This document shows positions 28,487-36,089 of a stretch of 64,000 nt of DNA, in pieces. The position numbers were made by a program, and so were the translations under genes. The DNA is from Hymenobacter volaticus (GTDB lineage Bacteria > Bacteroidota > Bacteroidia > Cytophagales > Hymenobacteraceae). How positions within the stretch are numbered: the stretch's first letter is position 1; each line of letters opens with the position of its first letter. Under the pieces are notes generated by a model that saw only the letters and a program-made list of their open reading frames with translations, had not been told where the DNA came from and did no database searches. The stretch is from assembly GCF_022921055.1 (NCBI RefSeq), contig NZ_CP095061.1, positions 3,821,501-3,885,500 of the forward strand. The letters are read 5' to 3'.

Positions 28487-28504
28487 GGGAAAGGCGGAAT
28501 CACG

Positions 28505-28512
28505 TATATTTG
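28505..28512 (+). promoter_or_regulatory. -7 element for the UPF0173 hydrolase gene
   Basis: TATATTTG, exact match to TAnnTTTG, predicting a leader of about 55 bases before ATG 28574. It is three bases from a facing element for the divergent gene. Confidence 0.6.
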
Positions 28513-28515
28513 CAA

Positions 28516-28523
28516 CAAAGGTA
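28516..28523 (-). promoter_or_regulatory. -7 element for the peptide-binding lipoprotein gene
   Basis: CAAAGGTA on the plus strand is TACCTTTG on the minus strand, an exact TAnnTTTG match 29 bases before the start at 28486. Confidence 0.6.
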
Positions 28524-28573
28524 CCCCGTCTGGCTGTTGCCTTTCACGTCTGGCCAGCCACTTTCTTTTCCTT

Positions 28574-29254
28574 ATGCAACTTACCTACTACGGTCACTCC
28601 TGCTTCCTTCTCGAAACCGGCGGCAGCAAAGTGCTTTTCGACCCTTTCATTAGTCCGAACCCGCTGGCCAAGGACGTGGCCATCGACCAGATTGACGCTC
28701 AGTTCATTCTGCTTAGCCACGGCCACGCCGACCACGTAGCCGACGCCGAAGCAATTGGCAAGCGTACCGGTGCCGAGGTAGTAGGTATGGCCGAAGTTGT
28801 AGGTTGGTTTGGCCAGAAGGGTCTGAAAGCCAACTACGCTATGAATATCGGCGGCAAAGTGTCTCTGCCTTTTGGCACGGTGAAAATGGTGGCTGCTTTG
28901 CATTCCAGCTCCATGCCCGACGGCTCGTACGGTGGTATAGCGGCTGGTTTTGTAGTCGAAGCCGAAGGCAAAACCTTTTACTTTGCCGGCGACACCGCCC
29001 TCACCTACGACATGAAGCTCCTCGGCGAGCAATACAAGCTGGACTTCGCCCTGCTACCCATCGGCGACAACTATACGATGGGTATTGACGACGCCTTGAT
29101 AGCCGCCGACTGGACCGGAGCCAACAAGATCATCGGGATGCATTACGATACCTTCCCTCCTATCACCATCGATCAGGAAGCAGCCAAACAAAAAGCCACG
29201 CAAGCGGGCAAAGAGTTGTTGTTACTTAAAATCGGTGAAACCATTAATTTGTAA
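28574..29254 (+). CDS. UPF0173 family metal-dependent hydrolase (metallo-beta-lactamase fold)
   Basis: 226 residues. HGHADH at 49-54 is the metallo-beta-lactamase zinc signature, with the further ligand Asp in FAGDTAL and His in GMHYDTFPPI. The opening MQLTYYGHSCFLLET is typical of the UPF0173/YtkL group, cytoplasmic hydrolases whose substrate is not known; one related E. coli protein (UlaG) is a lactonase. The start has its own promoter at 28505. Downstream lies the F2 hairpin element, then parA. Confidence 0.87.
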   Translation: MQLTYYGHSCFLLETGGSKVLFDPFISPNPLAKDVAIDQIDAQFILLSHGHADHVADAEAIGKRTGAEVVGMAEVVGWFGQKGLKANYAMNIGGKVSLPFGTVKMVAALHSSSMPDGSYGGIAAGFVVEAEGKTFYFAGDTALTYDMKLLGEQYKLDFALLPIGDNYTMGIDDALIAADWTGANKIIGMHYDTFPPITIDQEAAKQKATQAGKELLLLKIGETINL

Positions 29255-29256
29255 GT

Positions 29257-29355
29257 TTAATGGCTGAATGGTTTACTTGTTAAACGGTTGCGTGCTCCCG
29301 CGGAGCAGCCCTTTAACAAAGCAGCTATTCAACCATTTAGCTATTTAGCCATTAA
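29257..29355 (+). repeat. Nested hairpin element, family F2, copy 1
   Basis: Begins 3 bases after the UPF0173 stop. Nested arms: TTAATGGCT (29257-29265) / AGCCATTAA (29347-29355), AATGGTT (29267-29273) / AACCATT (29331-29337), GTTAAA / TTTAAC and GCTCC / GGAGC at the tip. The right part ATTCAACCATTTAGCTATTT (29327-29346) recurs with one change at 36052-36071, so this is a dispersed repeat as well as a possible terminator. Confidence 0.7.
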
Positions 29356-29367
29356 TCAAGCCCCCTC

Positions 29368-30177
29368 ATGGGAAAAATCATTGCGGTAGCCAATCAGAAG
29401 GGCGGGGTGGGCAAAACCACCTCGGCTATCAACTTGGCGGCCAGTCTGGCGGCTTTGGAGTACCGGACGCTCCTCGTGGACGCCGACCCGCAGGCCAACG
29501 CCACCTCCGGCGTAGGCTTCGACCCCAAGGACATCGAAAACAGCATTTACGAGTGCATGGTGGACGGCATTAATGCCCAAGACATCATTCTGCAAACCAA
29601 CGTGCTGCCCCACCTCGACCTCATGCCTTCTCACATTGACTTGGTAGGGGCGGAAGTAGAGATGATCAACCTACCCAATCGGGAGGAGAAGATGAAGGAC
29701 GCCCTGCGTCCCCTAGCCGATCAGTACGACTTCATCATCATCGACTGCTCCCCAAGCTTGGGTTTAATTACGGTTAACGCCCTCACGGCTGCGCACTCCG
29801 TCATCATTCCGGTACAGTGCGAGTATTTCGCTCTCGAAGGCTTGGGTAAATTGCTCAACACTGTAAAGATCATCCAGAGCCGCCTGAACACGGACCTCGA
29901 AATCGAAGGCATCTTGCTGACGATGTATGACGTGCGCCTACGCCTGAGCAACCAGGTAGTGGAAGAAGTGAAGCTACACTTCCAGCAACTCGTGTTCGAC
30001 ACCATTATTCCGCGTAACGTAAAGCTAAGCGAGTCGCCAAGTTTCGGCATCCCGGTCATCCTGCACGATGCTGAAAGCAAAGGCAGTATCAGCTACCTCA
30101 ACTTGGCCCGCGAAATTGTGGAGAAGAATGTGGAAGCCGCCGGCACTTCGGAGCCTGCTGAAGACGCCGCAGCTTAG
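29368..30177 (+). CDS. parA: Chromosome-partitioning ATPase ParA (Soj)
   Basis: 269 residues. The deviant Walker A KGGVGKTT is at 11-18, followed by [10 protein letters not shown] (Walker A') and [11 protein letters not shown] (Walker B). ParA binds DNA non-specifically as an ATP dimer and moves ParB-parS complexes, so it acts in origin segregation. It is the first gene of the partition block; a strong terminator (30199) and a small gene separate it from parB. Expression may come from upstream of, or within, the F2 element; no TAnnTTTG was found. Confidence 0.95.
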   Translation: MGKIIAVANQKGGVGKTTSAINLAASLAALEYRTLLVDADPQANATSGVGFDPKDIENSIYECMVDGINAQDIILQTNVLPHLDLMPSHIDLVGAEVEMINLPNREEKMKDALRPLADQYDFIIIDCSPSLGLITVNALTAAHSVIIPVQCEYFALEGLGKLLNTVKIIQSRLNTDLEIEGILLTMYDVRLRLSNQVVEEVKLHFQQLVFDTIIPRNVKLSESPSFGIPVILHDAESKGSISYLNLAREIVEKNVEAAGTSEPAEDAAA

Positions 30178-30198
30178 GTTTCGCAACAACGCTTTTGT

Positions 30199-30237
30199 GA
30201 CAGAGGCCCGCGAGTTTCGCGGGCCTCTGTCGTTTTT
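30199..30237 (+). terminator. Terminator of parA
   Basis: GACAGAGGCCCGCG (30199-30212) pairs perfectly with CGCGGGCCTCTGTC (30218-30231), followed by GTTTTT. Confidence 0.9.
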
Positions 30238-30253
30238 AGTAGGCTTTACTTTT

Positions 30254-30631
30254 ATGAAATCTTATACCGAGGATGGGCTATTGCCTAATTTCCGAGTTAG
30301 TTATACCCTTTATAGCATCGAAGAAGGCGGCCGGAAAACGCCAGCTAACCAACATATCCGTTGGGACTTTATGTATGATGACAGCGCTATAGCAACTCAT
30401 ACATTCATGATTTGGCCGGAAATCTTGCACCCTGATGGCGAACTACTGACCGATGGTTATGTGCCTATGCATGGGCTAGCGGATATGTTTATCGTGTTTT
30501 CTAGGTCACGAGCTTTTCACCAGCAGCATGTCAAGCCGGGTTTGCGGGGCTACTTTGTAGAAGGTTCTCGGCGGGTGGCGGTCTGTGAGGTTGTTGCCAT
30601 TCTTAACCTGCATTCAACTCCGCTTCAATAG
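30254..30631 (+). CDS. Small protein resembling the C-terminal domain of EF-Tu
   Basis: 125 residues from the ATG at 30254. The pattern recalls EF-Tu domain 3: GGRKTPANQHIRWDF near the start (EF-Tu has GGR-TPF...YRPQF) and LRGYFVEGSRRVAVCEVVAIL at the end (EF-Tu LRFAIREGGRTVGAGVV), with about 70 residues of beta-rich sequence between. Only the beta-barrel domain is present, with no GTPase part. I infer the fold from these phrases alone; a function cannot be given. The gene is isolated between the parA terminator and the parB promoter, so it is an insertion in an otherwise conserved gene order. Confidence 0.6.
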   Translation: MKSYTEDGLLPNFRVSYTLYSIEEGGRKTPANQHIRWDFMYDDSAIATHTFMIWPEILHPDGELLTDGYVPMHGLADMFIVFSRSRAFHQQHVKPGLRGYFVEGSRRVAVCEVVAILNLHSTPLQ

Positions 30632-30673
30632 AGGAAGCTAAGTAAATACACAGCAGAATTCTGTCAGTTCAAC

Positions 30674-30702
30674 GTTCCACGATTATTTGCTGATCGTGGA
30701 AC
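30674..30702. promoter_or_regulatory. Split parS-like inverted repeat upstream of parB
   Basis: GTTCCACGAT (30674-30683) and ATCGTGGAAC (30693-30702) are perfect inverted repeats separated by nine bases. Each half contains a half-site of the parS consensus (TGTTnCACGTGnAACA). A true parS has no spacer here, so this may be a ParB operator, a degenerate parS or only a terminator-like hairpin. Confidence 0.4.
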
Positions 30703-30732
30703 AAAATTTCTCAGCCTTCCCCGGCGTTTGTG

Positions 30733-30740
30733 TATTTTTG
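30733..30740 (+). promoter_or_regulatory. -7 element of the parB promoter
   Basis: TATTTTTG fits TAnnTTTG; TTTC at 30707-30710, 22 bases upstream, may be a weak -33. The predicted leader is ~40 bases to ATG 30785, which rules out the in-frame TTG at 30728. Confidence 0.6.
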
Positions 30741-30784
30741 AATCCTGCTTTTCTCGCGCCACTGCGGGAAAGCCGATTGTAGGT

Positions 30785-31750
30785 ATGTCAGACAAGCAAG
30801 AAGAAAAAGCTATTCCAGCTGCACCCTCGGCGGCAGCCAAGCGCAAAATCGGTGGCTTGGGCCGCGGATTGAATGCTCTGATTGAAGGCAGCTACGAGAA
30901 AAAGAGCGACCGGGTAGGCTTGGTGCCGCACCCGATGAACTCAGTTGGGTTGATTCCAGTAGGTCAGATTGAAGCCAACCCCTACCAGCCGCGCACGCAC
31001 TTCGACCAAGATGCTTTGCATGAGCTAGCTGAAAGTATCAAGATTCAAGGGATTATTCAGCCAGTAACGGTACGTCAAACGGGTACCAATACGTACCAGC
31101 TCATTAGCGGGGAGCGTCGTTTGCAAGCCTCTAAGATTGCGGGCCTCGATACTATTCCGGCTTATATTCGGAAGGCCGACGACCAGCAAATGCTGGAAAT
31201 GGCTCTCATCGAGAACATTCAGCGCGAAAACCTCAACGCAATTGAAATTGCGCTGAGCTACCAGCGGCTAGTGAGCGAGTGCAATCTGAAGCAGGAAGAG
31301 TTGGGCGACCGGGTCGGCAAAAACCGCTCGACCGTAACCAACTATCTCCGCTTGCTCAAGCTGCCGCCCGATATTCAGATTGGCTTGCGCGATACGGCCA
31401 TCAGCATGGGCCACGCTCGCGCCCTCATCAACATCGAGAATCCCGAGCAGCAGTTGGCTTTGTTTCACCGCATCCTAGCCGAAGAATTATCTGTGCGACG
31501 AGTGGAGCAGTTGGTACGTGCCGGTCTGAACCCGGTGGAGAAGCCGGGTGCACCAGCTACCAAACCCGCGCAAGATGTAGCCGGGCAGGTGCCAGTAGCG
31601 GAACTACGCCGCACCGAGCGTCACTTGACTGAGCGGTTTGGGAGCCGGGTAATGGTGAAGCCAGGTCCGCAGGGTCGCGGTGAAATTAAAATTGCCTTCG
31701 ATTCGGTGGAAGACATGCAGCGTATCCTACACATTTTGCAACCTGCGTAG
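30785..31750 (+). CDS. parB: Chromosome-partitioning protein ParB (Spo0J)
   Basis: 321 residues from ATG 30785. The N-terminal part has the basic GGLGRGLNALI leader (which in other bacteria contacts ParA), then IEANPYQPRTHFDQDALHELAESI and the CTPase motif GERRLQAS, then the helix-turn-helix QEELGDRVGKNRSTVTNYLRLL and a C-terminal dimerisation region. ParB binds parS and slides as a CTP-closed clamp. It is followed by DUF5683, dapB and lepB, an order I recall as usual in Bacteroidota. A split parS-like sequence lies at 30674-30702, upstream of its promoter. Confidence 0.95.
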   Translation: MSDKQEEKAIPAAPSAAAKRKIGGLGRGLNALIEGSYEKKSDRVGLVPHPMNSVGLIPVGQIEANPYQPRTHFDQDALHELAESIKIQGIIQPVTVRQTGTNTYQLISGERRLQASKIAGLDTIPAYIRKADDQQMLEMALIENIQRENLNAIEIALSYQRLVSECNLKQEELGDRVGKNRSTVTNYLRLLKLPPDIQIGLRDTAISMGHARALINIENPEQQLALFHRILAEELSVRRVEQLVRAGLNPVEKPGAPATKPAQDVAGQVPVAELRRTERHLTERFGSRVMVKPGPQGRGEIKIAFDSVEDMQRILHILQPA

Positions 31751-31864
31751 GCACTAGGCAGTTGAGAGTGAGCTACAAGAACTTAGCTAGCATCTCAACA
31801 GACTAGCCACCATCTGTCAACGTTATTTGATTTAGTCGCCGTTGACTCGCCCTGGCTCTCCGTT

Positions 31865-32518
31865 ATGAAACTTAATTCCTGCTTCCGCAGCCTGGTTGCT
31901 ACGCTTTTCTTAGCTCTGCCATTGGTGCAGGAAGCACATGCCCAAGCTACTCCGCCTGCGCGCACCACTGTCGTCACGGCGGGGCCGGACTCCGCGCAGG
32001 TAAGCACGCAAATAGTACCCGATTCGGTGCGCCGTACGGCGCGGTTGTTTGGTTTGAAGATGACTAAGCCCGCAAAAGCCGGATTTTTATCGGCGTTGCT
32101 GCCTGGTGCCGGACAGATATACAATCGGCGCTGGTGGAAACTCCCACTAGTATATGGCGCTGTAGGTGGTACCCTCTACGGTGAGCTGTTTTATCTGAGA
32201 TACTACAAAGATTTCGTAGAAGCTAAAAGGCTACGGAATGGAAGTAGTACACCTTCTCCAGACGAAACTACCCTCACCAGTGGGTACCCTAACTCTACAA
32301 TTCAGAGATACATTAACACATACCGGCGCCAACGTGACGTGTTTATAGCGTATGTAGCCTTAGCGTATGGGGTTCAGATTCTTGATGCCGTGGTAGATGC
32401 TCACCTTCGCGACTTCGATATCAGCGACGACCTGAGCCTACAACTAGAGCCAACCATGTTACGGATGCCAACGGCTGCCATTACACCTGCCATTGGTCTC
32501 ACTCTCACTTTCAAATAA
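31865..32518 (+). CDS. DUF5683 domain protein
   Basis: 217 residues with a signal peptide (LVATLFLALPLVQEAHAQ). After a Thr/Val-rich stretch comes the family core PAKAGFLSALLPGAGQIYNRRWWKLPLVYG, followed by two likely membrane-associated helices and a C-terminal strand pair. DUF5683 proteins are confined mostly to Bacteroidota and are usually found between parB and dapB; the function is unknown, probably in the envelope. The 114-base gap to parB shows no terminator, so it is likely in one transcript with parB. Confidence 0.85.
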   Translation: MKLNSCFRSLVATLFLALPLVQEAHAQATPPARTTVVTAGPDSAQVSTQIVPDSVRRTARLFGLKMTKPAKAGFLSALLPGAGQIYNRRWWKLPLVYGAVGGTLYGELFYLRYYKDFVEAKRLRNGSSTPSPDETTLTSGYPNSTIQRYINTYRRQRDVFIAYVALAYGVQILDAVVDAHLRDFDISDDLSLQLEPTMLRMPTAAITPAIGLTLTFK

Positions 32519-32532
32519 GCTTCTACTTGCTC

Positions 32533-32595
32533 GTTGCTGCTTTCTAGTTGATGTTCGACTAGCTAGTTGGCACGGCAACTACTGAAAGCAGCAAC
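32533..32595 (+). repeat. Hairpin between DUF5683 and dapB
   Basis: GTTGCTGCTTTC (32533-32544) pairs with GAAAGCAGCAAC (32584-32595), and TAGTTG with CAACTA inside, with a two-base bulge and a 25-base loop. It lies 22 bases before the dapB ATG, so it may attenuate or process the operon transcript. Confidence 0.5.
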
Positions 32596-32616
32596 CAGAA
32601 ACTAGTACCTCAAGAA

Positions 32617-33336
32617 ATGAAGCTTCTGTTGATTGGCTACGGCAAAATGGGCCGCGCTATCGAGGCTCGCGCGGTAGCGCGAGGTCATCAAATTGTCGGT
32701 ATCATCGACCCTACGTATCCCGAAGCCAATATTGCGGACTTCGATACCACTACCGCTGATGTAGCCATTGAATTTACGCATCCTGATGCGGCTTTCGCGA
32801 ACGTGCAGGCTTGCCTACGCCAAGGTCTACCGGTGGTGTGTGGCTCTACAGGTTGGCTTCATCATTTTCAGGAGGCCGTGAAGCTGTGTCAGACTAATGA
32901 TGGCTCCTTGTTTTACGCTTCCAATTATAGCGTGGGCGTAAACTTGTTCTTTCATTTCAATGAGTACATAGCCACCAAAATGCACCAGTTTGGTGGGTAC
33001 GATGTGCAGGTACGCGAAATTCACCATACCCAGAAAGTAGACCAGCCTAGCGGCACGGCCCTGACGGCGGCGGAAGCTATTTTGCGTCACTTCCCGAGCA
33101 AAACCATCTGGCGGAACGAGGCGGCGCAAGCCCCCAACGAGCTAGCGGTGCTTAGCGAAAGAACGGGCTCTGTAGTAGGTACTCACATTGTAACCTACAC
33201 CTCCGAAGCCGATACCTTAGAACTCAAACACGAAGCACATACGCGCGACGGATTCGTGGATGGCGCCTTGTTGGCCGCCGAGTGGCTCCCCGGACACCAG
33301 GGCGTATTTGGCATGAAGGATTTGCTCGGGATTTGA
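32617..33336 (+). CDS. dapB: 4-hydroxy-tetrahydrodipicolinate reductase
   Basis: 239 residues, NAD(P)H reductase of the lysine/diaminopimelate pathway. The Rossmann start is MKLLLIGYGKMGRAIEARA, the next conserved element is GSTGW, and the catalytic region is EIHHTQKVDQPSGTAL with the His-His pair and Lys. The length is short like other Bacteroidota DapB (E. coli is 273). Its product feeds both lysine and peptidoglycan cross-bridge synthesis. It sits between DUF5683 and lepB, as is usual in the phylum. Confidence 0.95.
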   Translation: MKLLLIGYGKMGRAIEARAVARGHQIVGIIDPTYPEANIADFDTTTADVAIEFTHPDAAFANVQACLRQGLPVVCGSTGWLHHFQEAVKLCQTNDGSLFYASNYSVGVNLFFHFNEYIATKMHQFGGYDVQVREIHHTQKVDQPSGTALTAAEAILRHFPSKTIWRNEAAQAPNELAVLSERTGSVVGTHIVTYTSEADTLELKHEAHTRDGFVDGALLAAEWLPGHQGVFGMKDLLGI

Positions 33337-33507
33337 ACGGCTTGCTACTTGAATTGTTAACTAGCTGGTTGTTACAGCTTATTTGTGAAGGAAAAGCCAG
33401 GCAAGGTTTGAATGATATAGCTGTTGCCCCCTAATTTCTTCGGATATTCCCACTTTTAAATTGCTGCCTGGCTTAGGCCGGGCCTTACCTGATTTCGCAC
33501 TCTTGCT

Positions 33508-34686
33508 ATGGCCGTACAACAGTCCTGGGAACAACGCATGAAAGCGGCTTCCGCGCCTAAGCCTATCGAACGAAAGAAAAGCTTCTTCCGGGAATGGGGG
33601 GATGCCATTTTATTTGCAGTAGTAGCCGCTACGCTCATCCGCTGGGCTACCTTCGAGGCCTATACCATCCCGACGCCTTCAATGGAAGACTCGTTGTTGG
33701 TAGGTGATTATCTGTTCGTAAGCAAGCTGCACTACGGACCACGTACCCCCCAGACGCCGCTGCAGATTCCGCTTACCCACCAAACGCTTTGGGGTACCGG
33801 TCTCAAAAGCTATTCCGACGCGATACAGCTACCCAGCTACCGCCTACCCGGCTTCTCGGAGGTAAAAAGTGGCGACGTAGTGGTGTTCAACGTGCCCTTC
33901 GAAAGCCAGCACCCCGCCGACTTGCGCACCAACTACATCAAGCGTTGCGTGGCAGTTGCCGGTGATGTACTGGAAATCAAAGACACGCAGGTGTTCATCA
34001 ATGGCAAACCTATGGCGAATCCGCCGCAAAGCCAGAATCGCTATTTCCTGCAGGTACCCCAGCCAAACGACGACCTGAAAAAGGCATTCCAGCAACAGGG
34101 CGTTACCAATTTCAACCGCCCGGATGGCCAACCAGAGCCGCTTTACGGCATGCAGGAGCCTACCTTCATGATTGATGCCACACCGGCCACTGCGGACTTC
34201 TTCCGCAAACAGCCTTATGTAAAAGCAGTCGTACAGGACAAGGCAACTCCTGGCCAGGCCGAACCCGATGTTTTCCCGAACAATCCAGACTATCCGCAGA
34301 GCACGCCGCAGCCTATCAACAACTGGAACAAGGATAACTACGGTCCGCTGCAACTGCCGAAAAAAGGGCAAACTGTGCAGCTTACACCGCAGAATACGCC
34401 TATCTACCAGAAAATCATCATGCGTTACGAGCATAATGAGGGCGTGACTATGGTAAACGGCGTGTTAACGCAGAACGGGCAACCCTTGAAAAGCTACACT
34501 TTCAAGCAGAACTACTACTTCATGATGGGCGACAACCGCCACGATTCGCTTGATTCGCGCTATTGGGGCTTTGTTCCCGAAGATCATATAGTTGGCAAAG
34601 CCGTTTTGATCTGGATGTCAGTTGATCCGTATGCCGATTTCTTCCACAAAGTTCGTTGGAGCCGGCTTTTCAACACGATTCACTAA
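33508..34686 (+). CDS. lepB: Signal peptidase I
   Basis: 392 residues; removes Sec and Tat signal peptides at the periplasmic face. One N-terminal membrane helix (DAILFAVVAATLIRWATF) precedes the catalytic Ser58 in IPTPSMEDSL; the general base is Lys145 in NYIKRCVAVAGD; box D/E is MGDNRHDSLDSRYWGFVP. A ~130-residue insertion between the Lys box and the GDN box makes it longer than the E. coli type domain and is common in Bacteroidota. A C-terminal hydrophobic segment (LIWMSVDPYADFF) follows. It ends the parB-to-lepB run before a terminator. Confidence 0.95.
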   Translation: MAVQQSWEQRMKAASAPKPIERKKSFFREWGDAILFAVVAATLIRWATFEAYTIPTPSMEDSLLVGDYLFVSKLHYGPRTPQTPLQIPLTHQTLWGTGLKSYSDAIQLPSYRLPGFSEVKSGDVVVFNVPFESQHPADLRTNYIKRCVAVAGDVLEIKDTQVFINGKPMANPPQSQNRYFLQVPQPNDDLKKAFQQQGVTNFNRPDGQPEPLYGMQEPTFMIDATPATADFFRKQPYVKAVVQDKATPGQAEPDVFPNNPDYPQSTPQPINNWNKDNYGPLQLPKKGQTVQLTPQNTPIYQKIIMRYEHNEGVTMVNGVLTQNGQPLKSYTFKQNYYFMMGDNRHDSLDSRYWGFVPEDHIVGKAVLIWMSVDPYADFFHKVRWSRLFNTIH

Positions 34687-34711
34687 TTCAAAGCTTGAAC
34701 TAGCAACATTG

Positions 34712-34742
34712 AAAGGGCTTGCCGACTGGTAAGCCCTTTTTC
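34712..34742. terminator. Bidirectional terminator between lepB and ung
   Basis: AAAGGGCTT (34712-34720) / AAGCCCTTT (34731-34739) with T run on the plus strand and A run on the left, so it can serve both convergent genes. Confidence 0.75.
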
Positions 34743-34808
34743 GTATGACATTAGTGAGACAGGTTTTGCTGTCTTTAGGGTCTGTACAATTCGTTCTTAC
34801 CTCGCAAG

Positions 34809-35474
34809 CTACCAAACGATAGGCTTCAGGCTATGCTCCTGTAGGTAAGCGTTGGTCTTGCTGAAAGGGCGGGAGCCAAAGAAACCTCGGTCGGCAGCAT
34901 AAGGCGAAGGGTGTGCTGCTTTAAGGATGAGGTGCTTACGCTCATCAATCAGTTCGGCTTTTTTCTGGGCATAAGCACCCCACAAGATAAAAACTACGTT
35001 TTGCTTTTGCTCGGAAATGGTTTGAATGACGGCATCGGTGAATTGCTCCCAGCCCTTCTTCTGGTGGCTGCCAGGCTCGGCCGCGCGCACCGTAAGTGTG
35101 GCATTAAGCAACAGAACTCCCTGTTGCGCCCATCGGTCGAGGTTGCCGTTAGGAGCTGGGGGCGTACCGGGCAAATCGTCTTGCAATTCCTTGAAAATAT
35201 TTTGCAATGACGGCGGGGTGCGCTTGTCTTCAGCTACAGAGAAACTTAACCCGTGCGCTTGTCCTTTACCATGATAAGGGTCCTGACCAAGAATCACCAC
35301 TTTCAGCGCCTCAAACGGGCAAGCATCAAAAGCGTGAAAAATTAGAGGCCCCGGCGGGTACACCGTAGCAGTAGCATACTCGCCACGCACAAAAGCAATT
35401 AGATGTTGAAAATATGATTTCTCAAATTCTGGCTGTAATACCTTGCGCCAACTCTCTTCTATCTTTACATTCAT
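34809..35474 (-). CDS. ung: Uracil-DNA glycosylase, family 1
   Basis: 221 residues from the ATG at 35474; the frame extends to 35624 but that part overlaps apaG and is not conserved. The water-activating motif GQDPYHG has catalytic Asp65, and the DNA-intercalation loop is HPSPYAADRGF with His. It cuts uracil from DNA in base-excision repair. The length matches the family. It is divergent from apaG with a 109-base gap and convergent with lepB. Confidence 0.95.
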   Translation of the reverse strand: MNVKIEESWRKVLQPEFEKSYFQHLIAFVRGEYATATVYPPGPLIFHAFDACPFEALKVVILGQDPYHGKGQAHGLSFSVAEDKRTPPSLQNIFKELQDDLPGTPPAPNGNLDRWAQQGVLLLNATLTVRAAEPGSHQKKGWEQFTDAVIQTISEQKQNVVFILWGAYAQKKAELIDERKHLILKAAHPSPYAADRGFFGSRPFSKTNAYLQEHSLKPIVW

Positions 35475-35583
35475 ACGTTGGAAAGAAATTATTGCGGATT
35501 GAACGGACCTTGTTTGGCTCCGGCTGCGTACATAAACCAATTTCCGGCCCCGGCTGTTAGTCTCACCACACCGCACAGTAATC

Positions 35584-35970
35584 ATGAATACGACCACCAC
35601 GCAGGGCGTTACCGTGAGCGTCACGACAAACTATTTGCCCGACTACTCAAGCCCCGGCCAAGAACACTACGTATTTGCGTACAAGATTGATATTCGTAAT
35701 AACGGCGAATATACCGTGAAGCTATTACGCCGTCACTGGTATATCTACGATGCCAATGGTGTAGTGCGCGAAGTTGAAGGCGAAGGCGTAGTTGGCCAAC
35801 AACCCGTTTTGGAGCCCGGTGAAGCACACCAATATGTATCGGGCTGCAACCTAAAATCTGGACTCGGTAAGATGCGCGGCACCTACGAGATGGAGCGTCT
35901 TGCTGATGGCAGTGTCTTCACGGTTGAAATTCCGGAATTCACCCTCGTTGTGCCATACCGTCTGAATTAA
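35584..35970 (+). CDS. apaG: ApaG family protein
   Basis: 128 residues, the full ApaG fibronectin-like beta sandwich: FAYKIDIRNNGEYTVKLLRRHWYIYDANG, then EGEGVVGQQPVLEPGEAHQYVSG and GKMRGTYEME. In E. coli ApaG affects Co2+/Mg2+ resistance; its exact action is not known, and in eukaryotes the same fold occurs in FBXO3-type proteins. Cytoplasmic. A long hairpin of family F2 lies just after the stop. Confidence 0.93.
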   Translation: MNTTTTQGVTVSVTTNYLPDYSSPGQEHYVFAYKIDIRNNGEYTVKLLRRHWYIYDANGVVREVEGEGVVGQQPVLEPGEAHQYVSGCNLKSGLGKMRGTYEMERLADGSVFTVEIPEFTLVVPYRLN

Positions 35971-35986
35971 TCTGCTCTGAATAACC

Positions 35987-36063
35987 AAACGGTTGAATTG
36001 TTTGATGGCTGGTCGTTCAGCAACCTGTTGGAACGACCAGCCATCTAAACGATTCAACCATTT
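35987..36063 (+). repeat. Long hairpin element, family F2, copy 2
   Basis: Left arm 35987-36018 pairs with 36031-36063 almost completely: AAACGGTTGAAT / ATTCAACCATTT, then GTTTGATGGCTGGTCGTTC / GAACGACCAGCCATCTAAAC, loop of 12 bases. The right end and the bases after it (ATTCAACCATTTCGCTATTT) match copy 1 at 29327-29346. It may also terminate apaG. Confidence 0.75.
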
Positions 36064-36089
36064 CGCTATTTAACTCAACTGTCAAAAAT

